The position numbers and the translations under genes are program-made. From contig JAEULA010000061.1 of NCBI GenBank assembly GCA_016793165.1, positions 1 through 64,000 of the forward strand: a stretch of 64,000 bases of DNA, read 5' to 3'. This stretch comes from Alphaproteobacteria bacterium. GTDB lineage: Bacteria > Pseudomonadota > Alphaproteobacteria > CACIAM-22H2. This document shows positions 1-7,337 of this stretch, in pieces (within the stretch, counting starts at the first letter, position 1; every line of letters starts with the position of its first letter). The notes beneath the pieces were generated by a model. The model saw only the letters and a list, made by a program, of their open reading frames with translations, did not search any database and was not told where the DNA came from.

Positions 1-118
1 TCCCGGCGGGCTCACCAACCCTCTCGAAACGTCCTCCAGGCCGCGGGAGAGGTGCGGCAGGCAAGGCAGCACCCTCGATCGGACATCGCCGTCCGGCCGC
101 GGAAGAGCCGCGGAGCCG

Positions 119-865
119 TCAGGCGCGGCGTCGCCGCCTGGCGAACCCCAGCGCCGCGGTCGCCGACGCCATGAGGGCGAGCGTGCCCGGCTCGAAGATC
201 GAGTTCGGCACCGGCGGATCCATCCAGAACTGCTCGAGCAGCGGCCCGTAGGTCAGTCCGGCCACGGCGCGGTACGGTCCCGAAATCGGCGCATAGATGC
301 TGTCGAAGCTGACCTCCCCCAGAACACTGAGCGGATTCTCGGGCACGATCGCGAGAATCGCTTCCGGCGATTCGAAGATCTTCTTCGTGGGATCCGATCC
401 CGCACTGAAGTCCCACGGCGGCACGGAGTTGGAAAAGTTGTACGTCCAGCCGTCGGGAACGACGATGTTCGACACGTCGGTCGCGCCGCGAAGAAGCGGG
501 ATGTCGATGCGATCGAAGTCGCCGCCGAAGCCGCTGCTGAACGTGCTGCCGGAGAATTGGAAGCTGTAGTGGAAGAGTCCCGGCGACGGTTCGGTGACGT
601 CCCAACGAATTCCGACATTACCGACCTCGCATCCGAACGCCGTCGCGCTGCCGTGATAGGCGGCATCGGTGGCAGTCGGTGCGGCTGCCGGCGCCTTGAC
701 GAGGCACGCCGTGCTCGCCTCGGCCGCCGATGATCCGAGCGTGACCGCGGTGAGCGCCGCCCACACCGAAAAAGCGCAGCGCGCCCGGGCCCGAAGCGAC
801 GGCATCGAACCGACACCATTGACGGTGCGTTCGCGCGATGGACGTGTCTCGTCTGTCGAAAACAT
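119..865 (-). CDS. PEP-CTERM sorting domain protein, secreted
   Basis: A 248-aa secreted protein of unknown function. The C-terminus carries a PEP-CTERM-type signal: an E-P-G motif, a hydrophobic stretch (LALMASATAALGFA) and a terminal basic run (RRRRRA). Family knowledge says this signal sends the protein to exosortase for cleavage and cell-surface or exopolysaccharide association. A signal peptide with a hydrophobic core lies around residues 30-50 and ends near A-E-A-S. The start at 865 was chosen because a GGGGAG Shine-Dalgarno lies just upstream; the frame stays open a further 13 codons. The middle is rich in G, S, F and D with no recognised domain. An FNR/FixK-like box and a -10-like hexamer precede it. 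No exosortase gene is in the window. Confidence 0.8.
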   Translation of the reverse strand: MFSTDETRPSRERTVNGVGSMPSLRARARCAFSVWAALTAVTLGSSAAEASTACLVKAPAAAPTATDAAYHGSATAFGCEVGNVGIRWDVTEPSPGLFHYSFQFSGSTFSSGFGGDFDRIDIPLLRGATDVSNIVVPDGWTYNFSNSVPPWDFSAGSDPTKKIFESPEAILAIVPENPLSVLGEVSFDSIYAPISGPYRAVAGLTYGPLLEQFWMDPPVPNSIFEPGTLALMASATAALGFARRRRRA

Positions 866-1322
866 GTCGTCTCCCCGATCGATCTGCTCGAAAACACGTT
901 TCACTTATCGCAGAGGAACCGTCCGCTCCTTGACCCGGATCAAGCGACGGCGGTCGGACATGAGCCGCGTTTCCGGTGGATCACCCGCCGCTGCTCGTCC
1001 GGGTCTGGCTCGGCATCCGTGCAGTTGACTGCTGCGACAACGGGATAGGGTCGCGGGCCCGCGCGGTTCGCGGCGCCGTCGACCTGGCGCCGGCGCCGGC
1101 CGGCAGCTTCCTGGGCGGACCGAGCGCCGACGATCGCCGGGTCACATCCATTCCCACACAAGCACGATCTCGGCGGCGCTCATGGGAGCGGTCGGCCCGA
1201 CTCGAAGACTGCCGGCAGGCACGGCAGCACTGCCGACGCGATTGCCGAGCACCGTCGCGCCGCGATCGAAAGCCCGCGGGCGCGACGACGCCACCGGACC
1301 CGAGGTTCCGTCGCGCCGCCGG
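866..1322. other. Intergenic region without a supported gene
   Basis: Apart from the FNR-like box near its left end, this 457-nt stretch holds nothing I can support. The open frames crossing it have arginine/proline-rich composition typical of high-GC antisense shadows, and they lack ribosome sites or recognisable motifs. It separates two minus-strand genes, so it carries the promoter of the PEP-CTERM gene and the end of the MBL operon. Confidence 0.5.
904..943 (-). promoter_or_regulatory. FNR/FixK-type box and -10 element upstream of the PEP-CTERM gene
   Basis: Positions 930-943 read TTGACCCGGATCAA, a near-perfect dyad matching the FNR/Anr/FixK consensus TTGAY-N4-RTCAA. On the minus strand a -10-like GATAAG sits at 904-909. 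A start site near 895-897 would place the box centre about 40 bp upstream, the class II FNR activator geometry. The start codon follows about 30 nt later. The match is seen directly; oxygen control of the gene is inference. Confidence 0.5.
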
Positions 1323-2108
1323 TCAGTCCAGTCGCGCGACGAGCCCGACGAGATCGGGTCGCGCGGGCGGATGGCGCTCGAGCACGAGGGGATCGTGCCC
1401 GGGGATGATCAGCGCGGGATCGTCCGCGAGCTCGCGAAGGCGCCGGAAGCCGGCATACACGCCGCGCAGGTCGCAGAAATAGGGGAAGGGCCGGTCGGTC
1501 TCGATGTTCTCGTAGAAATGCGTGGCGTCCGACGCCAGGACCATCCAGCCGCGGCGCGTGCGCGCGCGCACCACCATCATGCCCGCGGTATGGCCGCCGA
1601 TGCGATGAAGGGTGAGCCCGGGCGCCAGGGTGGCGTCGCCGTCGTGGAAGACGAGGCGGCGCGCGAACAGCTTCTCGATCAGGCCCGTGATGTCGCCGGG
1701 CTCGAAGCCGAGATTGAGGTCCGCGTCGCACATGCAGCGGCCCGAAGCGTAGGACAGCTCGCTGTCCTGGATGTGGAACTTCGCCGCGGGGAACAGGTCC
1801 TGGCCGCCGGCATGGTCCCAATGGACATGGGTCAGGATCACGTCCTCGACGGCCGCGGCGTCGATGCCGAGGCGGGCAAGGCCCTCGTCGGGCGTCACGT
1901 CGAGCTGGCGCTTGCGCTTGCGCGCCGCGGCCGGGACGAATCCGGTATCGAGAACCCAGACATGGTCCGGCCCCTTCACCACCCAGATGAAGTAGTCGAT
2001 CGGCATCCGCTCGTCCGGCCGGTCGGCATTGAGGACGTTCTCGCGTCGGCAGCGCTCGGCCTGCCGGCCGTAGCGGATCGCGTAGAGTTCGTAGAGCGGC
2101 TCGCTCAT
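1323..2108 (-). CDS. Metallo-beta-lactamase-fold hydrolase, N-acyl homoserine lactonase-like
   Basis: A 261-aa MBL-fold hydrolase. The zinc motif HVHWDHAGG is visible near residue 105, followed by a conserved aspartate region (ASDATHFYE) and a late histidine (IIPGHDPLV). Length and motif layout resemble AHL lactonases (AttM/AiiA type) and related esterases. Since the gene ends an amidase operon, a lactone or ester intermediate of that pathway is as likely a substrate as a quorum signal. Its ATG overlaps the TGA of the upstream SDR gene by ATGA, so translation is probably coupled. The substrate cannot be told from sequence. Confidence 0.8.
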   Translation of the reverse strand: MSEPLYELYAIRYGRQAERCRRENVLNADRPDERMPIDYFIWVVKGPDHVWVLDTGFVPAAARKRKRQLDVTPDEGLARLGIDAAAVEDVILTHVHWDHAGGQDLFPAAKFHIQDSELSYASGRCMCDADLNLGFEPGDITGLIEKLFARRLVFHDGDATLAPGLTLHRIGGHTAGMMVVRARTRRGWMVLASDATHFYENIETDRPFPYFCDLRGVYAGFRRLRELADDPALIIPGHDPLVLERHPPARPDLVGLVARLD

Positions 2109-2869
2109 GGTTTCAGTTCCAGTCCGCCATCGACGGTGATCGTGGTGCCGGTCACGTAGGAGGCTTGATCGCTTGCAAGGAACAGAGCGGCCGCCGCGAC
2201 ATCCGCCGGCGCGCCGATGCGGCCTGAAGGGATCAGGTCCATCTTCTGCCGACGATATGCCGGATCGGCGAGGGCGGCTCGATTGAAATCCGTCTCGATC
2301 GTCCCGGGCGCGACCAGGTTCACCGTGACGCCGCGCGGCGCGAGCTCGAGCGCGAGCGATCGCGCGAGCTGCATCACCCCGGCCTTCGCGCTGGCGTACG
2401 CGGCGAGCCCCGGATTGGGCGTCCACTGGTTCACCGAGGAGATCATCACGATGCGCCCGTAGCCGCGCGCCGCCATGCCGCGCGCCGCCTCCTGCGCCGT
2501 CGCGAAATAGGCCTCGAGATTGATCCGGTGCACGCGCCGCCAGTCGGCGTCGGTCAGCTCGAGCACGGGCTTGCGCAGCAGGATCGCGGCGGTGCAGACG
2601 AGGATGTCGAGGGCGCCCAGCGCGGCGGTGGCCTCGTGGACGCAGCGCCGGCCGGCGCCGTCGGCTGCGAAATCGGCCTGCACGGTCACGGCGCGGCGGC
2701 CGAGGCCACCGATGGCGGCGGCGGTGCGCGCCGCGTCGTCGTGCTGGTCGAGGTGATGCAGCGCGACATCCGCGCCCGCCTCGGCCAGGGCGAGCGCGAT
2801 CGCGCGTCCGATCCCGTCGCTGCCCGCACCCGTCACCAGGGCGCGGCGGCCCGCCAATCTCACATCCAT
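2105..2869 (-). CDS. SDR family NAD(P)-dependent oxidoreductase (FabG-like)
   Basis: A 254-aa classical short-chain dehydrogenase/reductase. The N-terminal Rossmann motif reads TGAGSDGIGRA (residues ~12-22). The catalytic set is SS (MISSVNQ), then Y-A-S-A-K, and the C-terminus has the usual TGTTITVDGG. The start at 2869 (MDVRLAG) gives the normal SDR length; the frame is open far upstream but only as antisense to the amidase. It overlaps the amidase stop by 10 nt and the MBL gene by 4 nt. It probably oxidises or reduces an alcohol/ketone produced in the amidase pathway. Confidence 0.85.
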   Translation of the reverse strand: MDVRLAGRRALVTGAGSDGIGRAIALALAEAGADVALHHLDQHDDAARTAAAIGGLGRRAVTVQADFAADGAGRRCVHEATAALGALDILVCTAAILLRKPVLELTDADWRRVHRINLEAYFATAQEAARGMAARGYGRIVMISSVNQWTPNPGLAAYASAKAGVMQLARSLALELAPRGVTVNLVAPGTIETDFNRAALADPAYRRQKMDLIPSGRIGAPADVAAAALFLASDQASYVTGTTITVDGGLELKP

Positions 2870-4221
2870 CGCGCCGGATCCGGTCGCAGGTTTCGACCCG
2901 GCCAGTCGTGCGACGTTTCCAGGCGATGGGCAAGGCCCAGCACGCCGGCATCGTCGCCGAAGCGGCCGACGATCTGCAGCCCGACCGGCATCCCCTCGGA
3001 CGACAATCCGCAGGGCAACGAGATCGCCGGCGCGCCGACGAGGCTGAACGGCCGCGTATAGGGCGCGGTGTCCGGCCGTGTCACGCCGTCGGGCGGCAGC
3101 AGCGGGCCGGCGATGTCGGGGGTCGTGGGCAGGCACAGCATGTCGACGCGGTCGAACAGGCCGGCCATCTCGCGCGCGAGGTGGCGGCGCAGTCGCGTCG
3201 CGTCGACGAGATCCGCCGCCGAGAGCAGGGCGCCCATCGCGAGGCTGCGCCGGGCGATTGCGCTCATCGCCGCCGCGGATCGCTCGAGCAGGTCGCACCA
3301 GCACGCGAAGGCCTCGCTACGCGCGATCACGAAGTAGCAGGCGTTGAACAGCGGCGCCGAGGCCAGGCGGACGTCGACGACGCTCACGCCGATCCGCTCG
3401 AGGTGACGGCGCGCGGCCTCGAAGCTGCGTGCGACCGCCTCGGCCGGCGCCACATGGGCGAGGAGGTCGACGGGAATGCCGACGCGGCAGCGCGCCCCGT
3501 CGGGGCCGACGGGGATCGCGCGCCCGGCGAGCGCCCCGGTCACGATGGCGGCATCGGCCGCGCTGCGGGCGAGCGGACCGACGACGTCGAGCGAACCGGC
3601 GAAGGGAACGACGCCGTCCATCGGGACGAGGCCGAAGCTCGGCTTGAATCCGACGACGCCGCAATAGGCGGCAGGCAGGCGGATCGAGCCGCCGGTGTCG
3701 CCGCCGATCGCAGCCGGCACGAGGCCGGCCGCGACGGCCACCGCGGCGCCGCTCGACGAGCCGCCGGGATCGCGGGACGGGTCCCACGGATTGCGCGCCG
3801 GCGGAAAGGGCGTGTCGTCGCACGGCCCGCCGACCGAGAGCTCCCAGCAATGCAGCTTGCCGACCACGATCGCGCCGGCCGCCGCGAGCCGGGCGGCGAT
3901 CGTGCTGTCGCGCGCGGCCGGAGCCATCCCCAGCCGGGTCCGCGAATTCGCCGTCGTCGGCTGACCGGCAACGTCGATCACGTCCTTGAGCGCGACGGGA
4001 ACGCCGTGCAGCGGAGCCACGCGCTCGCCGCGCCGGAGCGCATCGCGCGCGCGCAAGGCGGCGGCGCGGGCGTTGTCGGCGGCGATGTGGATGAAGGCGT
4101 GCAGCGTCGGCTGCGCGCGCTCGATCCCTGCAATCGTGTCCCGCATCAGGGTTGCCGGATCGAGCGCCCCGCCGGCCATGCGCCGGGCCAGAGCGGCGAC
4201 GGCCGGCGCGTCGTCCATCAT
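2860..4221 (-). CDS. Amidase signature family hydrolase (AtzE/GatA-like)
   Basis: A 453-aa amidase signature enzyme. The Ser-cisSer-Lys triad is visible: Lys79 in VALKDVID, the cis-Ser in GGSSSGA (~155-156) and the nucleophile Ser179 in GGDTGGSIR. The family hydrolyses carboxylic amides, including carboxybiuret (AtzE), Glu-tRNA amide (GatA) and aryl or aliphatic amides. It sits between a substrate-binding protein and an SDR. It is preceded by a 64-aa ORF whose stop overlaps its start (ATGA), an arrangement like the AtzG-AtzE pair. That favours an AtzE-type amidase needing a small subunit, but the substrate is unknown. Two adjacent ATGs (MMDD) make the start uncertain by one codon. Confidence 0.85.
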   Translation of the reverse strand: MMDDAPAVAALARRMAGGALDPATLMRDTIAGIERAQPTLHAFIHIAADNARAAALRARDALRRGERVAPLHGVPVALKDVIDVAGQPTTANSRTRLGMAPAARDSTIAARLAAAGAIVVGKLHCWELSVGGPCDDTPFPPARNPWDPSRDPGGSSSGAAVAVAAGLVPAAIGGDTGGSIRLPAAYCGVVGFKPSFGLVPMDGVVPFAGSLDVVGPLARSAADAAIVTGALAGRAIPVGPDGARCRVGIPVDLLAHVAPAEAVARSFEAARRHLERIGVSVVDVRLASAPLFNACYFVIARSEAFACWCDLLERSAAAMSAIARRSLAMGALLSAADLVDATRLRRHLAREMAGLFDRVDMLCLPTTPDIAGPLLPPDGVTRPDTAPYTRPFSLVGAPAISLPCGLSSEGMPVGLQIVGRFGDDAGVLGLAHRLETSHDWPGRNLRPDPARWM

Positions 4222-4412
4222 CGGCGCTCGCCGTCGCGCTGCCAGTCGGCCTGAGGCGACCAGCCCGGCGACGGCAGGTCGCGTGCAGCGCTCCGCACCG
4301 CGACCCGCGCCGCATCGATCTCCGGCAGCGCGCCGCGGAGGAACTCGATGTCCTCCGCGGGCAGCGCGAGCCGCGCCGCGGCGAGCCGGTCGCGCAGCGC
4401 CGTCGTGGTCAT
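4218..4412 (-). CDS. Small AtzG/GatC-like putative amidase subunit
   Basis: A 64-aa ORF with ATGA overlaps at both ends: its start overlaps the SBP stop (4409) and its stop overlaps the amidase start (4221). It is predicted mostly helical, followed by a Pro/Trp-containing tail (LPSPGWSPQADWQ). The size, position and short helix pair recall AtzG-type (DUF4089) subunits, which form complexes with AtzE amidases. I see no diagnostic residue, so the assignment rests on context. Overlap coupling on both sides argues strongly that it is translated. Confidence 0.55.
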   Translation of the reverse strand: MTTTALRDRLAAARLALPAEDIEFLRGALPEIDAARVAVRSAARDLPSPGWSPQADWQRDGERR

Positions 4413-5980
4413 CGTGCCGGCGTGATCTCGGCGGCGAGGGTCTCCTCGTCGGCGCGGGTCTTGTACGTCACCTTGTCGGCACGGCCGGCCGAGAGGACCT
4501 GGAACGTGAGCGCGGGAATGATGTAGTGGCGCTCCATCGCCAGCTCCATCGCGCGCTCCAGCAGCGCCTTGCGCTTGGCGTCGTCGAGGACGGGCCGCGC
4601 CTCCTGGATGATTTTGTCGATCTCGGGATCGCTGATCCCGTTGGTGTTGATCGCGCCGAGGCCGAGATCCTTGTTCGGCGTATGCACCTGTGCGCCGAGG
4701 AAGTAGGAGCTTTCGCCGGTCAGCGAGCCCCATCCGGCCATGTGCAGGCCGAAATCCTTCTTGCCGCGCCGCGGGAAGAACACCGTGCTCGGCAGCGCCG
4801 TGAGCGTCGTCTTGATGTTCACGCGGGTCAGGAATTGCGCGACGGCCTCGCAGATCTTCGCGTCGTTGGCGAAGCGGTCGTTCGGGCAGAACAGCTCGAC
4901 CTGGAAGCCCTGGGGATAGCCGGCCTGCGCGAGCAGGGCGCGGGCGCGCTCCGCGTCGAAGGCGGCGGCCGGGATCTTCGGGCTGTTGCCGAAGAAGCCC
5001 GCGGGAATCGCCTGGTTCGCGACCGTCGCCTGGCCCTCCATCGTGCGCTCGACGATGGCGGCGCGATTGATCGCAAGCGACATCGCCTGGCGCACGCGCA
5101 GGTCCTTGAACGGGTTCTTGGTGACCGGATTGCCCGCGGCGTCCTTCACGCCGATCGGCGCATCGGTCTCGATGTCGGGGAAGAGCATGTAGACATAGGC
5201 CGAGTTGCCGGCGAACAGCTTGATCTTCGCGTCCTGCTTGAGGCGCTCGAGGTCGGCGATGGGCACGCGATTGATGAAGTCCATGTCGCCCGCGAGCAGG
5301 GCTGCGACGCGCGCGGAATCGCGCGGCACCGGGACGAACCGGACGTCCTCCCATGCGGGCTTGTCGCCCCAGTAGGTCGGATTGCGCTTCAGGACCATCG
5401 GCGCGCCGGGCTGCCACGACACGACCCGGTACGGGCCGGTGCCGATCGCCGCCTTGCCGCTGTTGAAATCGGCATTCGTCTGCACGCCGTTCTTCGACGA
5501 GATGATGAAGATGTTCGAGAGGTTCGTCGGCAGCAGCGGCGCCGGACCGTTGGTGACGAAGCGCACCGTGAGGGGATCGACGACGACGACCTCTTTGATC
5601 TGGCCGATATAGACCGCGTAGGAGTTCGGATTGCCCGGGACCTGGGTCACGCGGGCGATGGTGAACTTGACGTCCTCGGCGGTGAAGTCGGAGCCGTCGT
5701 GGAACTTCACGCCCGGCCGCAGCTTGTATTCCCAGGTCGTGTCGTCGACGACGCGCCACGACAGCGCCAGCGACGGGACGAGCTGCAGGTTCTGGTCGCG
5801 CGCCGACAGCGTGTCGTAGATGTTCCGCATCGCGGACGTGTTGATTCCGACCAGGTTCCATTGCGGGTCGAGCGTGTTGGGCTCGCCCTGGATGCCGACA
5901 TTCAGCGTCTGCGCGACGGCGCCCGCTGCGACCATCGACAGGATGGCCGCGGACAGCAGTCGGATGGATGCGATGCGCAT
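4409..5980 (-). CDS. ABC transporter substrate-binding protein, family 5 (peptide/nickel type)
   Basis: A 523-aa periplasmic binding protein. The Sec signal peptide (residues 1-23) ends A-G-A-V-A-Q. Family-5 features are present: GEPNTLDPQ near the N-terminus, LRPGVKFHDGSDFTAEDVKF near residue 95, and GTGPYRV near 190. It captures a small peptide-like or amide solute for a Dpp-type importer. No permease or ATPase genes adjoin it; it instead heads the amidase operon, so it may feed the importer at 10.6-17.7 kb or another locus. A GGGGAGTG ribosome site lies just upstream of the ATG. Confidence 0.9.
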   Translation of the reverse strand: MRIASIRLLSAAILSMVAAGAVAQTLNVGIQGEPNTLDPQWNLVGINTSAMRNIYDTLSARDQNLQLVPSLALSWRVVDDTTWEYKLRPGVKFHDGSDFTAEDVKFTIARVTQVPGNPNSYAVYIGQIKEVVVVDPLTVRFVTNGPAPLLPTNLSNIFIISSKNGVQTNADFNSGKAAIGTGPYRVVSWQPGAPMVLKRNPTYWGDKPAWEDVRFVPVPRDSARVAALLAGDMDFINRVPIADLERLKQDAKIKLFAGNSAYVYMLFPDIETDAPIGVKDAAGNPVTKNPFKDLRVRQAMSLAINRAAIVERTMEGQATVANQAIPAGFFGNSPKIPAAAFDAERARALLAQAGYPQGFQVELFCPNDRFANDAKICEAVAQFLTRVNIKTTLTALPSTVFFPRRGKKDFGLHMAGWGSLTGESSYFLGAQVHTPNKDLGLGAINTNGISDPEIDKIIQEARPVLDDAKRKALLERAMELAMERHYIIPALTFQVLSAGRADKVTYKTRADEETLAAEITPAR

Positions 5981-6059
5981 GACTTCACACTCCCCGATGT
6001 GTATTCGTGTCGAACGCTAGCACGGGCCTCCGGGCCCGCCACCCCGCCATCCTCGCGCG

Positions 6060-7082
6060 ATGCCCGAAAGTCGAGCAATGACCCCGAGCGCCAAGCCGTT
6101 GCGGCTGCACATCCAGAATCTCCCGAGCGAGAACCCGGTCTTCCACGTGACGGACCAGATCTGGCGCGACGCCTGCGCGCGGCACCCGGCGCTCGCCGCA
6201 CGCCTGGACGCGACCATCGGCTGGACGCCGGAGGATTTCGAGCGCGCGATCAGCCAGGCGGAACTGCTCGTCACCTGGACGATGGCCGCGAAAACGCTGT
6301 TCCCGGCCAAGGCCCCCAAGCTGAGGTTGATCTTCATCACCTCGGCCGGGCTGGACCGGCTCGCGCCTTACGACTGGCTGCCCCCCGGCTGCGCCCTGCT
6401 CAACAACAGCGGCGTTCATGGCCCGAAGGCGGGCGAGTGGGGCCTGATGGCGATCCTGATGCTCGCCAACAGGATGCCGTTCCACGCCACCCGGCAGCGC
6501 GAGAAGCGCTGGGACAAGGTCTACGGCTCCAGCGTTGCCGGCCAGGTCCTCCTCTGCGTCGGCGTCGGCGGCATGGCAACGCACACGATCGACCATGCGC
6601 GGGCGTTCGGCATGCACGTGATCGGCGTCCGCCACTCGCCGACGCCGCACGAGGGCTGTCATCGCATCGTGACGACGGCGGATCTCGACAGCGTGCTCCC
6701 GGAGGCCGACTACGTGCTGCTCACCTGTCCGCTGACGCCGGCGACACGCGGCCTCGTCTCGCGCGCGCGGCTCGCCCTGATGAAGCCGACGGCCGGCCTG
6801 ATCAACATGGCGCGCGGCGCCGTCGTCGATCAGGACGCGCTGTGCGATGCGCTCGATGCCGGCACCCTCGGCGGCGCGGTGCTCGACGTCTTCGTCCCGG
6901 AGCCGCTGCCGCCCGAAAGCCGCGTCTGGACGACCCGAAATCTGCTGATCGCGCCTCACGTCTCGGCCGACGATCCGCTGACCTACACGCCGCGCTCGCT
7001 CGACGTCTTCTTCCGGAACCTCGCCCACCACCTCGCCGGCGGGCCGCTTCCCAACGCCATCGACCTCGCGCGCGGCTACTAA
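6060..7082 (+). CDS. D-2-hydroxyacid dehydrogenase
   Basis: A 340-aa NAD(P)-dependent D-isomer 2-hydroxyacid dehydrogenase. The catalytic Arg (NMARGAVVD), Glu (VFVPEPLP) and His (APHVSAD) are all in place. The dinucleotide motif reads GVGGMA, with Ala in place of the third Gly, and the second strand ends in Arg (GVRHS) where NAD enzymes carry Asp. This suggests NADP preference. It lies divergent from the amidase operon, 79 bp from the SBP start. The alternative start at 6078 (MTPSAKPL) is equally plausible. Substrate unknown. Confidence 0.85.
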   Translation: MPESRAMTPSAKPLRLHIQNLPSENPVFHVTDQIWRDACARHPALAARLDATIGWTPEDFERAISQAELLVTWTMAAKTLFPAKAPKLRLIFITSAGLDRLAPYDWLPPGCALLNNSGVHGPKAGEWGLMAILMLANRMPFHATRQREKRWDKVYGSSVAGQVLLCVGVGGMATHTIDHARAFGMHVIGVRHSPTPHEGCHRIVTTADLDSVLPEADYVLLTCPLTPATRGLVSRARLALMKPTAGLINMARGAVVDQDALCDALDAGTLGGAVLDVFVPEPLPPESRVWTTRNLLIAPHVSADDPLTYTPRSLDVFFRNLAHHLAGGPLPNAIDLARGY

Positions 7083-7127
7083 CGGCCGGGCGCCCGATGC
7101 GGCGCCGATCGGAGGATCGAGTCCGCT

Positions 7128-7195
7128 GATCGGCAGACGACGAAGATCGACAGACGACGAAGATCGACAGACGACGAAGATCGACAGACGACGAG
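7128..7195 (+). repeat. Four-copy 17-bp tandem repeat
   Basis: Four head-to-tail copies of a 17-bp unit, GATCGACAGACGACGAA: 7128-7144 (one mismatch), 7145-7161 and 7162-7178 (identical), and 7179-7195 (last base differs). The array lies in the 255-bp gap between two convergent genes, 45 bp past the dehydrogenase stop. It could be a replication-slippage array, or a set of sites for a DNA-binding protein since the spacing is uniform. No gene in this gap is convincing. Confidence 0.9.
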
Positions 7196-7337
7196 GTGAT
7201 GCCGCCGTGCGCGGGGCGCGCACGCACGACGTCGACATTGTTGTGCGACGGCGGCGCATGGCGCGGGCTCTGCGAACCCCCTGCGCGCCCTGCGCTTCAG
7301 TCCCTACCTGCCGGCCGCCACGAGCGACGGGGACCGA

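Noticed and set aside
12..605. 197-codon minus-strand ORF overlapping the PEP-CTERM gene
   Set aside because: Arg-rich with no motif. The overlapping frame has a signal peptide, ribosome site and PEP-CTERM tail.
1323..2108. Quorum-quenching AHL lactonase as a firm function
   Set aside because: The motifs fit the family, but the operon context points to a catabolic ester or lactone, and no luxI/luxR-type AHL system is in the window.
6015..6050. Intrinsic terminator or riboswitch between the SBP and dehydrogenase starts
   Set aside because: Only a short GC hairpin (CGGGCC/GGCCCG arms) is seen, without a T-run or conserved aptamer elements, and the genes diverge here.
3986..7129. Very long plus-strand open frame (over 1000 codons) across the amidase/SBP operon
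   Set aside because: It is antisense to well-supported minus-strand genes, is rich in Arg/Ala/Asp and has no domains: a GC-driven shadow frame. Its last part overlaps the real dehydrogenase in another frame.
7128..7195. Possible CRISPR array
   Set aside because: Units are 17 bp and directly adjacent with no unique spacers, and no cas genes are present.
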